64,000 bases of DNA, from assembly GCF_901709675.1 (NCBI RefSeq), contig NC_051095.1:23510456-23574455 (forward strand), written 5' to 3'. The stretch comes from Syngnathus acus. Lineage: Eukaryota > Chordata > Actinopteri > Syngnathiformes > Syngnathidae. Shown here piece by piece: positions 1 through 10,687 of this stretch; within the stretch, counting starts at the first letter, position 1; each line of letters starts with the position of its first letter. Position numbers and translations under genes: made by a program. Under the pieces are notes generated by a model. The model worked only from the letters and a program-made list of their open reading frames with translations. It was not told the origin of the DNA and searched no databases.

Positions 1-213
1 AGGAGACTTGTTCCATGTGTACACATTAAACTTCTGCCTCCTATGAAAAAATGATTATATATATGCATGATCCCGACTTAGGTCATCTTGCTTTTAAAGT
101 ACTTCAGATCATGTTGAAGCTTGTTCAGCGGCATTCAAAAGGTGAGGAGACGTAATCTCTGGGGAATATCCGGCTTTCATTTTTAATCATCCGTCACAGC
201 GTGAGAGAGTGAG
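1..213. other. Unassigned flank
   Basis: AT-rich sequence before the first MITE. I see no exon, repeat end or RNA gene here. Confidence 0.5.
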
Positions 214-215
214 TA

Positions 216-822
216 CCGTATTTTCCGCACTATTAGGCGCACCTAAAAACTTACATTTTACTAAAAAAAACACAGTGCACCTTATAATGCAGAGCGCCTT
301 ATATATGGATCAATTGATGAATTTGTTGATCCATACTGGTTGTACACAGTGCTCTGCCAAAATGTTTCAGTACGTTTTAGTACAACTAGTAAATTACAAG
401 GTCGCATCGCTTCCCAACATTACGCCAACTGTAGTCAGGGGGCGTCACCGAATAGCTGTTGTACCCGCGAGGCTATTTCATTTCAAAATAGGCTGCTCCG
501 TTAATATTTCGAGTAAATTTACGGATTGATATGGAAGGGAAACATAGGTAAGCAGTACCAATGTGTTAGATCGAACTTTAGTCAGTTCCGATCATTTTAT
601 AGGAGATCGTTTGAGAAACGCGATTGTTTACAGAGGGCTCGTTGGTTATTGGCTAGTGGATGCATACCGCAACCCTAGTCAACCTCAGTTTGTTGCAGTA
701 TAGCTTCTATTTTATGCGCCTTATAATCCGGTGCGCCATATATATGGACAAAGTTTTAAAATGGGCCGTTCATTGAAGGTGCGCCTTATAATCCGGTGCG
801 CCTAATAGTGCGGAAAATACGG
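216..822 (+). mobile_element. TA-flanked MITE, family A, copy 1
   Basis: The ends are inverted copies, ccgtattttccgc on the left and gcggaaaatacgg on the right, and both are bordered by TA (214-215 and 823-824). Next to the ends are repeated ataaggcgca-like blocks. The TA duplication suggests a non-autonomous element moved by a Tc1/mariner-type transposase; that assignment is inference. This 607-bp copy carries the basic internal sequence only once, without the 251-bp tandem unit seen in copies 2 and 3. Open frames inside it are conserved among copies only as DNA, and I do not call them genes. Confidence 0.8.
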
Positions 823-824
823 TA

Positions 825-1514
825 ATAGCAGAGGTTTCCTAATTGATGATAATAAACATTTAAAGCTGTCTGATTAACGATTCACATCCACTTAATTTAC
901 AGGCACCTACGTATATTCGGTTTGACTGCAGTGAACTGTCGGACTACATACACAAAGAGACAAAGAATGTCTGATTGAAATGATAACCCCTTATCTTCGG
1001 CGTGTTTGTTTACGGAAACAGTCCGTTGGACGAACTGAGAGATAAGTCGATAGGGGCACTTGACACTGATTAGGATGAACAAAAAAAACACTTCCGTCTG
1101 TGCACAGTTCGTCCTATTAGTAAAACTTTCTTGTTCTTCGGTTGCAAAATGGACCTCCGTCTCAGACGGGCAGACAAGACATTCCACCCCTGAGACGGAA
1201 TGCCCACCTCTGCTTGGCACGTATCTTCTGCCTACACATGGACCAAAAGAATCAAGATTATTGAAATATTATTGAGTATCCAAGGTCCACTATACTCAAT
1301 CAGATTATCACTTTCAAAAATTCAATATGTTTAGGTGATCTTAAAAACATCTTCTCATTAAATTCAACTACAGGGTAAGCTAATGCTAAGCCTGGTAGGT
1401 CTGTCACTGTATATTTAATCTTCTATGACTTCCATTTACAGGATCCATTCGTCAACTTGTCAAATGCATGAGGTAGCAAAATTTGGGAGAGCAGCTCTGG
1501 AAGAATACCCTATA
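825..1514. other. Unassigned stretch
   Basis: No gene recognised. Bases 1150-1215 contain a small imperfect palindrome, ccgtctcagacgg followed by cattccaccc and ggaatgccca. It resembles a stretch near 52490-52540, so it may belong to an unnamed dispersed repeat. Confidence 0.35.
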
Positions 1515-1522
1515 GCCTAGCC

Positions 1523-2350
1523 CAGGGGTCGGCAACCTTTTTTACTCAAAGAGCCATTTGGGACCGCCCCCCACCCCAATGAAAAGAAAGCACCCGGAGC
1601 CACAACCCATTTTGACATCATTATATATATTATGCATGTATATATTATGCTATGTACAAAAAACTATTGCATTTATGAAAATGAAATCAACGAACTGCTG
1701 CAGTGAACACAGAATTTTATTTCTGCATGTAACAAAAAGCATTTTACACTTGGTTGATGCTTAATTTCAAATAAAATACCCGGTGTCTATTTGAGTCCTC
1801 GTATTTAAGAAATAATAATCCAAACTTACCCAACCCACTGAACAAAAAATGCAAACAGCCTGCAGTCACCTGTCCTCTTATTTATGAGATAAAAATCCAA
1901 ACTTATCCAAATATTATCCACCAGCACTGAACAAACAATGCAAACCAAAAAAATGCGCAGTCTGCTTCTGTCCCATCGCGTGTACTGGAGTGTGCAGTCA
2001 GTTGTCCTCCTGAATTTAAAAAAAGGACTACTTCACTTAATATATAGTTATCACGCTGGTAGTGTGCTGGAAAAACGCCGGCTGCCAGACGTGAGAGATG
2101 CCAGAAATTCGAATGTCGCACATCGGCGGATGTGACGCATATTTTGGGCGGTAAAAATATTAAAAACGTTTAATTTTAATGTTACAAGTTTACCATAATC
2201 TTCAAATTCAGAATTATATTTTAAAATGAACAAACTAAAATAAAATTTAATTTTTATAAAATACTCATTATTTTCCAAAGTCACAGGGAGCCACAACAGA
2301 AGGATGAAAGAGCCACATGTGGCTCCGGAGCCATGGTTTGCCGACCTATG
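1523..2350. mobile_element. Non-autonomous hAT element
   Basis: The left end reads caggggtcggcaacc and the right end is its near-perfect inverted copy (ggtttgccgacctatg). A perfect 8-bp target duplication, gcctagcc, lies at 1515-1522 and 2351-2358. An 8-bp duplication and CAGGG termini are the hAT hallmarks. Subterminal 'gagccacatgtggctc' palindromes occur near the right end. No transposase frame survives in the 828 bp, so it depended on another copy for movement. Confidence 0.88.
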
Positions 2351-2358
2351 GCCTAGCC

Positions 2359-3157
2359 CAAATGTTTTCTTGTCAAGCTAAGCAACCTATTTGACTACCG
2401 AGAATATGGAGGTAAATGTAAGAATGGATGAACAATGTGATGAATGAATCACTTCAGAAAGTGATCTGCTCAAGTTCACTGAAATGTTTTGTTGTTTTTG
2501 AATGTAACATTTGCGAATGACACAACACTAGCATTATTATTCTCACATTCAACCCACCCAAATAAAGGCTCTTACACATTTACAAACAGCTCATCCTCTC
2601 TCAGGGCAACGAATGTAACTACCACCATCAATGCACCAGGCGCATCTCACACCAGTACACATTCTGAGAGCACAGGGCTCACAGGTTTTTCCATTCCCAG
2701 CCCTTTTCACAGACAATCACAAAATCCAATAGTTGTTTCAGTATGGGTTAGTTGTTCAAGTACAGGTTACTTTGGACATCTACATAAAAATGCAAGGTGT
2801 TTATATTTTTTATAAGACTGGACTTTATCACAAGGTCATTTTTTAAAATGTTCCATGTTGACATAGAAAATAAACACAAAAACAAATTTATTGCATTAGT
2901 AAACCCAGAAGAACTCTTTTATTAAGTTTTACTTTTTCATTTAGGAACATATATGGATGGTTATTTGCACGTTTGCATGCTCAGTGACAAAAACAATGTT
3001 TGATTTTTTTTTCACAAACAATGATAAACATTGCAGTAACTCTGCAAAATGCACAAAAAAAATAAAATAAAATAAATATATATTTTGGTTTGGAGTTTGG
3101 CTGGTTGTCTTTGTGATGTTAAAGGCTTTCAGCAACACGAATGTCATCTATTGTGTC
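2359..3157. other. Unassigned stretch
   Basis: AT-rich sequence. The open frame at 2489-2815 has no recognisable motif and no splice context, so I do not call a gene. Confidence 0.4.
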
Positions 3158-3523
3158 TATAAAATCCTCACAGTATTATGCAGTATGAAACATGCATAAA
3201 TGAGCGAGGGCAGTTCTTGGGCATTGATATCAAAAAGCCGAGCTTTAGCCTCCCGAAGGCACATTCTACGTATAACCATGCACACTCTGCATATAGGAAG
3301 TCCAAAATACTGCCGTTGACCTCCCTTCATTTGCGAATTCCTCGATTAGATACGGCAGTAAGGGGTAAGAGGCGTCGCCCGGATTGTAAACTGGAATAGG
3401 TGCTTCATTGTCCACAATTTGTCTTGGACAAGAAGGGATTGTCCAACTTTTGAAACAGTCATTGATAGCAGAGTTTGGAAAAACATGAGTGTCGTCCACA
3501 CTCCCTGGCCAATTTACTGCCAC
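3158..3523 (-). pseudogene. Harbinger-type transposase nuclease relic
   Basis: The minus strand encodes a piece of a PIF/Harbinger (HARBI1-like) nuclease domain. The readable parts are AVNWPGSVDDTHVF, where the family has a WPGSxHDSRIF-like motif, then GDASYPLLPYL, where it has GDxGYPLxPYL, then ECAFGRL. After a one-base frame change at about 3240-3260 the stretch ends with ELPSLIYACFILHN, typical of the domain's C-terminus. The Harbinger reaction is cut-and-paste transposition at a 3-bp target. Only about 120 codons remain, with a frameshift and neither element end visible, so this is a dead fragment. The motif series is specific enough that a host HARBI1 gene exon seems unlikely, though the break is what rules it out. 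Confidence 0.75.
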
Positions 3524-3630
3524 ATAGTGGCATACAGTAGTGTCCAGTGATGTTTTTCAGCCAGTGGGTACATCTGGTACAATTGACTTAAGTAAATCGA
3601 TAGCAGACTGCTGAATTTTTAGCTCTAGAC

Positions 3631-4333
3631 TAGGGGTGTCCAAACTTTTTGCAAGGAGGGCCAGATTTCGTAACGTGAAGGGGCCCGGGGGCCAATATTC
3701 TTTTTCGCTTCTCATCGGGGGGGGGGGGGGGGGGGGGGGGGTGCTAATCGGATGTCAAAGGCTGCGCGTTCGCTTCTCTTCCGTGGGGGGGGCTAATCGG
3801 ACGTCAAACGCTGTCCGTTCGCTTCTCTTCCGGGGGGGGGGGGGGGGGGGGTGCTACTCGGACGTCAAACGCTGCGCGTTCGCTTCTCTTCCGGGGGGCG
3901 CTAATGGGACGTCAAAGGCTGCGCGTTCGCTTCTCTTACGGGGGGGGGGCCTAATCGGACGTCAAACGCTGGCCGTTCGCTTCTCTTCCGGGGGGGGGGG
4001 GGGGCTGCTCGGACGTCAAACGCTGCGCGTTCACTTCTCTTCCGGGGGGGGGGGTGCTAATGGGACGTCAAAGGCTGCGCGTTCGCTTCTCTTCCGGGGG
4101 GGGGGGGTGCTAATCGGACGTCAAACGCTGCGCGTTCGCGTCTCTTCCGGGGGGGGGGGGGCGGTGGGTGCTAATCGGACGTCAAACGCTTTGTGTGGCG
4201 GGCTAGTGTGTAAACTGAGAAGCTGAGCTCAAGCTTCTTGTGCGGGCCATATTCAATTATGTTTTCAGAAATTGCTGCGGGCCAATAAAAACTGGACCGC
4301 GGGCCAACTGCGGCCGTAGTTTGGACACCCCTA
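3631..4333. mobile_element. Non-autonomous hAT element with G-rich core
   Basis: The ends are taggggtgtccaaac and its inverted copy gtttggacacccct. A perfect 8-bp target duplication, ctctagac, sits at 3623-3630 and 4334-4341. Motifs 'gggccagatttcg' and 'gcgggccaa' near the ends are common in fish hAT MITEs. The middle is replaced by a G-rich minisatellite. No transposase frame is present. Confidence 0.87.
3709..4190 (+). repeat. G-tract minisatellite inside the hAT element
   Basis: About nine units of 48-65 bp, each made of a poly-G tract followed by gctaatcggacgtcaaacg and ctgcgcgttcgcttctcttc. G tracts vary; the longest, 3717-3741, is 25 G. The long glycine-rich open frame across it (3636-4226) arises from GGG codons and is not a gene. 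The tracts could form G-quadruplexes in the plus strand. Confidence 0.85.
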
Positions 4334-4341
4334 CTCTAGAC

Positions 4342-4759
4342 CCTTGGCTAAAGCACAGTCAAACCCGCAGTCATGGAGGGACACCGTAATAACCCGCTGT
4401 AACACAAATGCAACACATGGCGAGTGCTCAGAAGGGAGACGTCACGCTGCTGCCATCATTTACTATTTTCATCACTATTTGTTCCAGTAGTGGTAACCTA
4501 TTCTGTTATCTCCCACTTCTTAGCAACATCCAGAAACGGACAAGCATGTGCTTTTTGTAAAATGTCTTTGCTCTATTTTTCTCTGTGTTTCCGCTGTGTT
4601 CCTCTGCTTTCTGGCTATATTTCACCCTGCATTTAACCTCAGGAACATAAAAATGTTACGGAAGGAAGTTGTGGTCAAACTTTGTCTTAGTATTAAATCG
4701 CATTATTTTATTTTAAGGTGTCAATATTTCCAGATTAATCATAGGCTCTTAAGAGAGAG
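4342..4759. other. Unassigned stretch
   Basis: Nothing recognisable between the hAT duplication and the SINE-like segment. Confidence 0.4.
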
Positions 4760-5055
4760 AGAAAGAAAGAGTGTCCCGAGAGTCAGCGGATAAGGCTGAC
4801 TTCAATGCAGGAGACCGGGCTTCCATTGCTGGTCAGGGTTAAAGCTGCGGTTGGGTCCTTATGCAAGACCCTTGAAGCTATACGGCGTATACTATACGCT
4901 GATACCTCGGATAGTGATACAATTAATGACATAAAAAAATATATAGTATAGAAATATAGTATACCGGCTCGGACGTTGGCCGGGGTCAACAAGGTCTGCG
5001 TCAGGTGTTAGGGGATCAGGACACAGTGGTGATGAATGGGCTACTGTAACAGGAC
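4760..5055 (+). repeat. Possible tRNA-derived SINE
   Basis: The head has a weak tRNA look: 'gcggataaggctgac' resembles an A box and 'gagaccgggcttcc' a degenerate B box. It is followed by 'gggtccttatgcaagaccctt', close to a core found in fish SINEs (tccttgggcaagacactt), and later 'gcgtcaggtg'. A poly-A tract lies at 5074-5088. The A and B boxes are degenerate, so the call is tentative. Confidence 0.35.
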
Positions 5056-5898
5056 TCAGTATTCATGGGGCATGAAAAAAAAAAAAAAGGTACTAAAAGA
5101 GTAGTAACCCCAGTGAGATGGTAGGCAGTTCATGCATAGAATGTGTGGAGGCATTTATTCTTCTGAACTCCACATCCACATTGAGCAATAAGCAATTACA
5201 GCCTCAAACATCAGCAATAGGAAGTTGTTATTGCTGGTGGAGGATGATTCACAATGTGCTTCATCTGCAATACAAAGATGATACGGCAAGAGGGAACCAG
5301 AAAGAGCATGTACTGCTAATAAATTGAAAAAGTGAACACACCAGAGAAAACAGCTTAGAGGCACAAATCATGGGAGCACAACAACAGGCCCTGAACACAA
5401 CAGCAACAGTGGGGTCTACTTGCCTGACAAGCCACACCCACTAAGTGGGTTTTGAAACCATGTCATTCACCGCGGCTCGGCCTTGTTTCAAAATGAACCG
5501 TCCAATCAAAGTCTTTTCCTTCCTTCCTCCTCATTCCGTCACTCTTCAATGGCAGTAGTCCATCCACATTCAAAATGGCGCGCTGGAGAGACGATAGTTT
5601 GTTGAAGGCACACTAAAATGGGCTGAACATGGGCACTTATATGATAGAACTTGTCAGCACTAAACTTCATGCCACTAAATGGATCTGAAGTGAGTTACGG
5701 TCTTTTGGGAGATGAGATTTACGACAAACTGGCCCACCCACCTATGGAGCATGTTTCCTGTATTTTATTTCTTCTCAGCCCTTCTGCAAGCATTGTAATG
5801 CGTACTGTTTCCTGGCTTGGTTTGATACGTTGTGTTGTCACCAAATGTCTGAAATGGTGATTAACTACCGCTAAAATTCACATGCACGTTCCTACACT
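5056..5898. other. Unassigned stretch
   Basis: Mixed-composition sequence with no supported exon, repeat end or RNA gene. Confidence 0.4.
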
Positions 5899-6145
5899 TA
5901 GAATAAAATAGAATGCCTTAATTGTCATTGTACAACAGGTATACAACAAAATTGTCCACTTCAACTTGTGGAAATATGAAAAACATTAGCAGATCAATTT
6001 CAGCTTCTTACCAGCCAGACATGACAACTCCTCCTTGTTGCAGACAAGCAGCCAAAGAGCTCCCCCCCGATGGCGACCTTGTTCACTGATGCCGGTGAGG
6101 CGGCTGGAGCCGATGGTCGCATGCGGCCCCTTTCCATCCAGCCGA
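5899..6145 (-). repeat. Antisense retroposon 3' tail
   Basis: The plus strand reads tagaataaaatagaatgcc then ttaattgtcattgtacaac. This is the reverse of the 'caatgacaataaag...ttcta' tail at the end of several fish LINE or SINE families. A similar tail is at 12441. The body up to about 6145 is GC-richer and unassigned. Confidence 0.45.
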
Positions 6146-6513
6146 GTGTCCAAGTGTGCACACTATTCCCTATTTAGTGCACTATTAAGGGGTTACACTA
6201 TTTTGTAGAGGTGTCTGAATGTATAGAATGCACTTGGAAAAGTAGTGACCATCGATGTTTACCCAAAGGTTATAGACCACAATGCATTGTGAGCAGGAAA
6301 ACAACATTGCACAAGCGTGAATATCAAAGCAGTATAATTAATTTGTTTAATTTAACTGAAAAGATGCGCAACAAAGAAATAGAATAAAGTTTAAAATATC
6401 ACCTGATATGCGACAAGGAGAAAAGCAGTGAGCTGGCTGTTCCAACTGCCAAACAGAGCGAGGAAATTACTTTCTCGTGCCATATATAATGTGGGACTAT
6501 ATAGTGAATGAAT

Positions 6514-6631
6514 GCCCCTCCGTGAGTCGTCACCTTATCGTGGTGGAGGGGTTTGCGTGCCCCTATGATCCTAGGAGCCATGTTGTCTGGGGCTTCATGC
6601 CCCTGGTAGGGTCACCCATGGCAAACGGGTC
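6514..6631 (+). ncRNA. Candidate HDV-like self-cleaving ribozyme at Rex3 5' end
   Basis: Hand folding gives the hepatitis-delta-type double pseudoknot topology. P1 is seven pairs, gcccctc 6514-6520 with gaggggt 6546-6552, starting with G. P3 is cacc 6531-6534 with ggtg 6542-6545, closing a 7-nt loop. P4 is gtgccccta 6557-6565 with tagggtcac 6607-6615. P2 is gagtcg 6524-6529 with cgggtc 6626-6631, one mismatch and one wobble. The J4/2 segment atggcaaacggg (6618-6629) resembles the delta-ribozyme core, with C6622 as candidate catalytic base. R2 and some RTE elements are known to carry such ribozymes, which set the 5' end of the RNA. Cleavage before G6514 would lie two bases from the target duplication. 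No activity is shown; P2 is imperfect and P1.1 unclear. Confidence 0.55.
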
Positions 6632-6673
6632 CTAGGTGAGGGGCCAGACAAAGCACGGCTCAAAAAGCCCCTT

Positions 6674-9600
6674 ATGATGAAAAAGATATATGGACACAGA
6701 TTTCCCTCGCCCGGACGCGGGTCACCGGGGCCCCCCTCTGGAGCCAGGCCTGGAGGCGGGGCTCGAAGGCGAGCGTCTGGTGGCCGGGCCTTCGCCTATG
6801 GGGCCCGGCCGGGCACAGCCCGAAAAGGAAATGTGGGTCCCCCTTCCCATGGGCTCACCACCTGTGGGAGGGGCCAAAGGGGTCGGGTGCGGTGCAAGCT
6901 GGGCGGCGGCCAAAGGCAGGGACCTTGGCGGTCTGATCCCCAGCTGCAGAAGCTGGCTCTTGGGACATGGAATGTCACCTCTCTGGCTGGAAAGGAGCCC
7001 GAGCTGGTGTGCAAGGCAGAAAAGTTCCGACTAGATATAGTCGGACTTGCCTCCACGCACAGTTTGGGTTCCGGTTCAGGCCCTCTCGAGAGGGGCTGGA
7101 CTCTCTTCCACTCTGGAGTTGCCCACGGTGAGAGGCGTCGAGCAGGTGTGGGTATACTTATTGCCCCCCGGCTGGGCGCCTGCACATTGGGGTTCACCCC
7201 GGTGAACGAGAGGGTAGCCTCCCTCCACCTTCGGGTGGGGGGACGGGTCCTGACTGTTGTTTGTGTCTATGCACCAAACGGCAGCTCAAAGTACCGACCC
7301 TTCTTGAAGTCCCTGGAGGAAGTGCTGGAGAGCGCTCCTTCTGGGGACTCCATCGTTCTACTGGGTGACTTCAATGCTCACGTGGGCAATGACAGTGAGA
7401 CCTGGAAGGGCGTGATTGGGAGGAACGGCCCCCCCGATCTGAACCCGAGCGGTGTTCTATTATTGGATTTCTGTGCTCGACACGGATTTTCTATAATGAA
7501 CACCATGTTCAAACATAAGGGTGTCCATGTGTGCACTTGGCACCAGGACACCCTAGGCCGCAGTTCGATGATCGACTTTGTAGTCGTGTCATCGGATTTG
7601 CGGCCGCATGTTTTGGACACTCGGGCGAAGAGAGGGGCGGAGCTGTCAACTGATCACCACCTGGTGGTGGGTTGGCTCCGATGGTGGGGGAAGATGCCGG
7701 TCCGACCTGGCAGACCCAAACGCTCTGTGAGGGTCTGCTGGGAACGTCTGGCGGAATCCCCTGTCAGGAAGAGCTTCAACTCCCACCTCCGGCAGAGCTT
7801 TTCCCACGTCCCGGGGGAGGCGGGGGACATTGAGTCCGAGTGGACCTTGTTCCGCGCCTCCATTGTTGAGGCGGCCGACCGGAGCTGTGGCCGTAAGGTC
7901 ATTGGTGCCTGTCGTGGCGGCAATCCCCGAACCCGCCGGTGGACACCGGCGGTAAGGGATGCCTTCAAACTGAAGAAGGAGTCCTATCGGGCCGTTTTGG
8001 CCTGCGGGACTCCGGAGGCAGCTGACAGGTACCGGATGGCCAAGCGGAACGCGGCTTCGGCGGTTGCTGAGGCAAAAACCCGGACGTGGGAGGAGTTTGG
8101 CGAGGCCATGGAGAATGACTTCCGGACGGCTTCGAGGAAATTCTGGTCCACCATCCGGCGTCTCAGGAGGGGGAAGCAGTGCAACGTCAACACTGTTTAC
8201 AGTGGAGATGGCGTGCTGCTGACCTTGACTCGGGACGTCGTGTGTTGGTGGGGAGAATACTTCGAAGACCTCCTCAATTCCACCGACACGCCTTCCATTG
8301 TGGAAGCAGGGCCTGGGGACTCTGAGGCGGACTCTCCAATCTCTGGGGTCGAAGTCACTGAGGTAGTTAAAAAACTCCTCGGTGGCAGGGCCCCGGGGGT
8401 GGATGAGATCCGCCCGGATTTCTTAAGGGCTCTGGATGTTGTGGGGCTGTCATGGCTGACACGTCTCTACAGCATCGCGTGGACATCGGGGACAGTGCCT
8501 CTGGATTGGCAGACTGGGGTGGTGGTTCCCCTCTTTAAGAAGGGGGACCGGAGGGTGTGTTCCAATTACAGGGGAATTACACTCCTCAGCCTCCCTGGTA
8601 AGGTCTATTCAGGGGTGCTGGAGAGGAGGGTCCGTCGGGAGGTCGAACCTCGGATTCAGGAGGACCAGTGTGGCTTTCGTCCTGGCCGTGGAACAGTGGA
8701 CCAGCTCTTCACCCTCAGCAGGATCCTCGAGGGTGCATGGGAGTTCGCCCAACCAGTCCACATGTGTTTTGTGGACTTGGAGAAGGCGTTCGACCGTGTC
8801 CCTCGGGAGGTTCTGTGGGGGGTGCTTCGGGAGTACGGGGTACCGAGCCAACTGATAAGGGCGGTTCGGTCCCTGTATCACCGATGTCAGAGTTTGGTCC
8901 GCATTTCCGGCAGTAAGTCGGATTCGTTCCCAGTGAGGGTTGGACTCCGCCAAGGCTGCCCTTTGTCACCGATTCTGTTCATAATTTTTATGGACAGAAT
9001 TTCTAGGCGCAGCCGAGGCGTTGAGGGTGTCCGGTTTGGGGACCTCAGCATCGTGTCTCTGCTTTTTGCAGACGACGTGGTGCTGTTGGCTTCTTCAGGC
9101 CGTGATCTCCAGCTCTCACTGGAGCGGTTCGCAGCCGAGTGTGAAGCGGTCGGGATGAGGGTCAGCACCTCCAAATCCGAGTCCATGGTCCTCGATCGAA
9201 ATAGGGTGGAATTCCCTCTCCGGATCGGGGATGAGATCCTGCCCCAAGTGAAGGAGTTTAAGTATCTTGGGGTCTTGTTCACGAGTGAGGGGAGGATGGA
9301 GCGCGAGATCGACAGGCGGATCGGTGCAGCGTCGGCAGTAATGCGGACTCTGTACCGGTCCGTCGTGGTAAAGAGAGAGCTGAGCCAAAAGGCAAAGCTC
9401 TCAATTTACCGGTCGATTTACGCTCCTACCCTCACCTATGGTCACGAGCTATGGGTGACCGAAAGAACGAGATCCCGGATACAAGCGGCCGAAATGAGTT
9501 TTCTCCGCAGGATGTCCGGGCTCTCCCTTAGAGATAGGGTGAGAAGTTCGGTCATCCGGGAGAGACTCGGAGTAGAGTCGCTGCTCCTCCACGTTGAGAG

Positions 9601-9850
9601 GAGCCAGATGAGCTGGCTCGGGCATCTCATCAGGATGCCTCCTGGACGCCTCCCTGGGGAGGTGTTCCGGGCATGTCCCACCGGTAGGAGACCCCGGGGA
9701 CGACCCAGGACGCGCTGGAGAGACTATGTCTCTCGGCTGGCCTGGGAACGCCTTGGGATCCCCCGGGATGAGCTAGATGAAGTGGCTGGGGAGAGGGAAG
9801 TCTGGGAGTCCCTCCTGAAGCTGCTGCCCCCGCGACCCGACCCCGGATAA
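6674..9850 (+). CDS. Rex3 endonuclease-reverse transcriptase polyprotein
   Basis: This 1058-residue protein nicks target DNA and copies the element RNA at the nick (target-primed reverse transcription). The first ~90 residues are Gly/Arg/Pro-rich with no known fold. An APE-type endonuclease follows: LGTWNVTSL from about residue 96, GDFNAHVG near 230, and STDHHLV near 325 with the catalytic histidine. A linker leads to the reverse transcriptase at about 575-830, with [37 protein letters not shown] and the catalytic [11 protein letters not shown] near 796. The C-terminal part has [10 protein letters not shown] and a basic [12 protein letters not shown] stretch typical of RTE proteins. Relative to copy B it lacks one valine codon near 9456, in frame. 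No stop or frameshift is present. The start was taken as the first ATG of the frame; the true start may be slightly downstream. It is a transposon gene, not a host gene. Confidence 0.92.
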   Translation: MMKKIYGHRFPSPGRGSPGPPSGARPGGGARRRASGGRAFAYGARPGTARKGNVGPPSHGLTTCGRGQRGRVRCKLGGGQRQGPWRSDPQLQKLALGTWNVTSLAGKEPELVCKAEKFRLDIVGLASTHSLGSGSGPLERGWTLFHSGVAHGERRRAGVGILIAPRLGACTLGFTPVNERVASLHLRVGGRVLTVVCVYAPNGSSKYRPFLKSLEEVLESAPSGDSIVLLGDFNAHVGNDSETWKGVIGRNGPPDLNPSGVLLLDFCARHGFSIMNTMFKHKGVHVCTWHQDTLGRSSMIDFVVVSSDLRPHVLDTRAKRGAELSTDHHLVVGWLRWWGKMPVRPGRPKRSVRVCWERLAESPVRKSFNSHLRQSFSHVPGEAGDIESEWTLFRASIVEAADRSCGRKVIGACRGGNPRTRRWTPAVRDAFKLKKESYRAVLACGTPEAADRYRMAKRNAASAVAEAKTRTWEEFGEAMENDFRTASRKFWSTIRRLRRGKQCNVNTVYSGDGVLLTLTRDVVCWWGEYFEDLLNSTDTPSIVEAGPGDSEADSPISGVEVTEVVKKLLGGRAPGVDEIRPDFLRALDVVGLSWLTRLYSIAWTSGTVPLDWQTGVVVPLFKKGDRRVCSNYRGITLLSLPGKVYSGVLERRVRREVEPRIQEDQCGFRPGRGTVDQLFTLSRILEGAWEFAQPVHMCFVDLEKAFDRVPREVLWGVLREYGVPSQLIRAVRSLYHRCQSLVRISGSKSDSFPVRVGLRQGCPLSPILFIIFMDRISRRSRGVEGVRFGDLSIVSLLFADDVVLLASSGRDLQLSLERFAAECEAVGMRVSTSKSESMVLDRNRVEFPLRIGDEILPQVKEFKYLGVLFTSEGRMEREIDRRIGAASAVMRTLYRSVVVKRELSQKAKLSIYRSIYAPTLTYGHELWVTERTRSRIQAAEMSFLRRMSGLSLRDRVRSSVIRERLGVESLLLHVERSQMSWLGHLIRMPPGRLPGEVFRACPTGRRPRGRPRTRWRDYVSRLAWERLGIPRDELDEVAGEREVWESLLKLLPPRPDPG

Positions 9851-9940
9851 GCGGAAGAAGATGGATGGATGGATGGATGGATATATAGTGAATGAGGTGT
9901 TAGGGGATAAGGGTGTACATTCGGAGATAGCCATAGAGCA

Positions 9941-10060
9941 CAGGTGTCAAACTCAAGGCCCGGGGGGCAGATACGGCCCGCCACATCATTTTATGTGGCC
10001 CGCAGCTGACGGCACCAGAAGCATTTATTTCAAAAGGATTTTTTCTTCAACGTCACGTCC
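9941..10060 (+). mobile_element. hAT left-end fragment
   Basis: Begins caggtgtcaaactcaaggcc and continues with 'cggcccgcc' and 'gtggcccgcagc', as in fish hAT MITEs with CAGGGGTGTCAAACTC ends. I find no matching right end before the Tc1 fragment, so it is truncated. Confidence 0.55.
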
Positions 10061-10687
10061 ACTCTTTGCTGATTGATTCCTTCAAACGGTCTCTTTGTCT
10101 GTCTGCCACAGCTAAATGTTCAATGGAAACAGATAAGTGTCATGATAGAGTATAATAAAATGATTATTCCTGAAAGTCTCAGTTATTCACAATCAAGGAC
10201 AGGTTGAAGTTCACCATTTTATAAACAACTGTTTGAGCAAATAGTCCAATAGCAATAGTTTGAATGCAACATTTCTTCAGGAAACGTGAAGAATTTAAAG
10301 ATTTCTTCATCTACATATACCAAAGTTTCAGAGAATTTGGAGAAATGACAAGGCCGAAAACCACCATTGACCTTCAATTCCTCAGGTGACACTGCATTCA
10401 AATAGACCAGCGGTGGCCAACCCGCGGCTCGCGAGCCGCATGCGGCTCTTTGGCTAGTTTCATGCGGCTCTTTTACGTTCATATCAACATTTGTGTTTAT
10501 TTTTCGTGCGTATTTGCTTCGCTTGAGTTCAATATGGTATTTTGGTCAAACGCGCATGCGCGTGAGGTGAAATCCCGCAAAGGAGGAGGGACAAACAGAG
10601 CGATTGGTTTTGCTGGCTTTTTAATGAATGGCGACTGTGACTACGGGGGCCCATTAGGTCCAGAAAAGCTGACAAGACGCTTGCCAA

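Larger units (their letters stand above)
6512..9881 (+). mobile_element. Full-length Rex3 LINE (RTE clade), copy A
   Basis: A 3.37-kb non-LTR retrotransposon with a 5' UTR of about 160 bp, one unbroken frame and a short 3' end made of gatg repeats. It is flanked by a perfect 14-bp target duplication, tatatagtgaatga (6498-6511 and 9882-9895). The (gatg)n tail and the RT core sequence, for example tggcagactggggtggtggt at 8507-8526, are what I remember as diagnostic of Rex3. Intact ends, duplication and frame together suggest a recent insertion. It sits inside an older TIR element. Confidence 0.9.
6147..9925. mobile_element. Older TIR element split by the Rex3 insertion
   Basis: The left piece (6147-6511) starts tccaagtgtgcacactattc and contains ctatttagtgcactat. 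The right piece (9882-9925) ends ataagggtgtacattcggag, an inverted approximate copy of the left start. Motifs of the 'ctatatagtgcactatt' type mark a common fish MITE. The two pieces are separated exactly by the Rex3 element and its target duplication, so this element predates the Rex3 insertion. Confidence 0.55.

Noticed and set aside
209-529. Open frame conserved at 209, 23500 and 50489
   Set aside because: The protein is conserved only because the MITE DNA is conserved. It runs across the element's inverted end and is broken in copy 4.
897-1220. 107-codon minus-strand frame
   Set aside because: No motif. It overlaps a small palindromic repeat segment and other frames on the opposite strand.
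3636-4226. 196-codon glycine-rich open frame
   Set aside because: The glycines come from poly-G tracts in a minisatellite inside a hAT element. There is no start context, splice signal or family.
4780-4850. tRNA gene
   Set aside because: Only degenerate A- and B-box-like sequences. No cloverleaf can be drawn, so it was kept only as a possible SINE.
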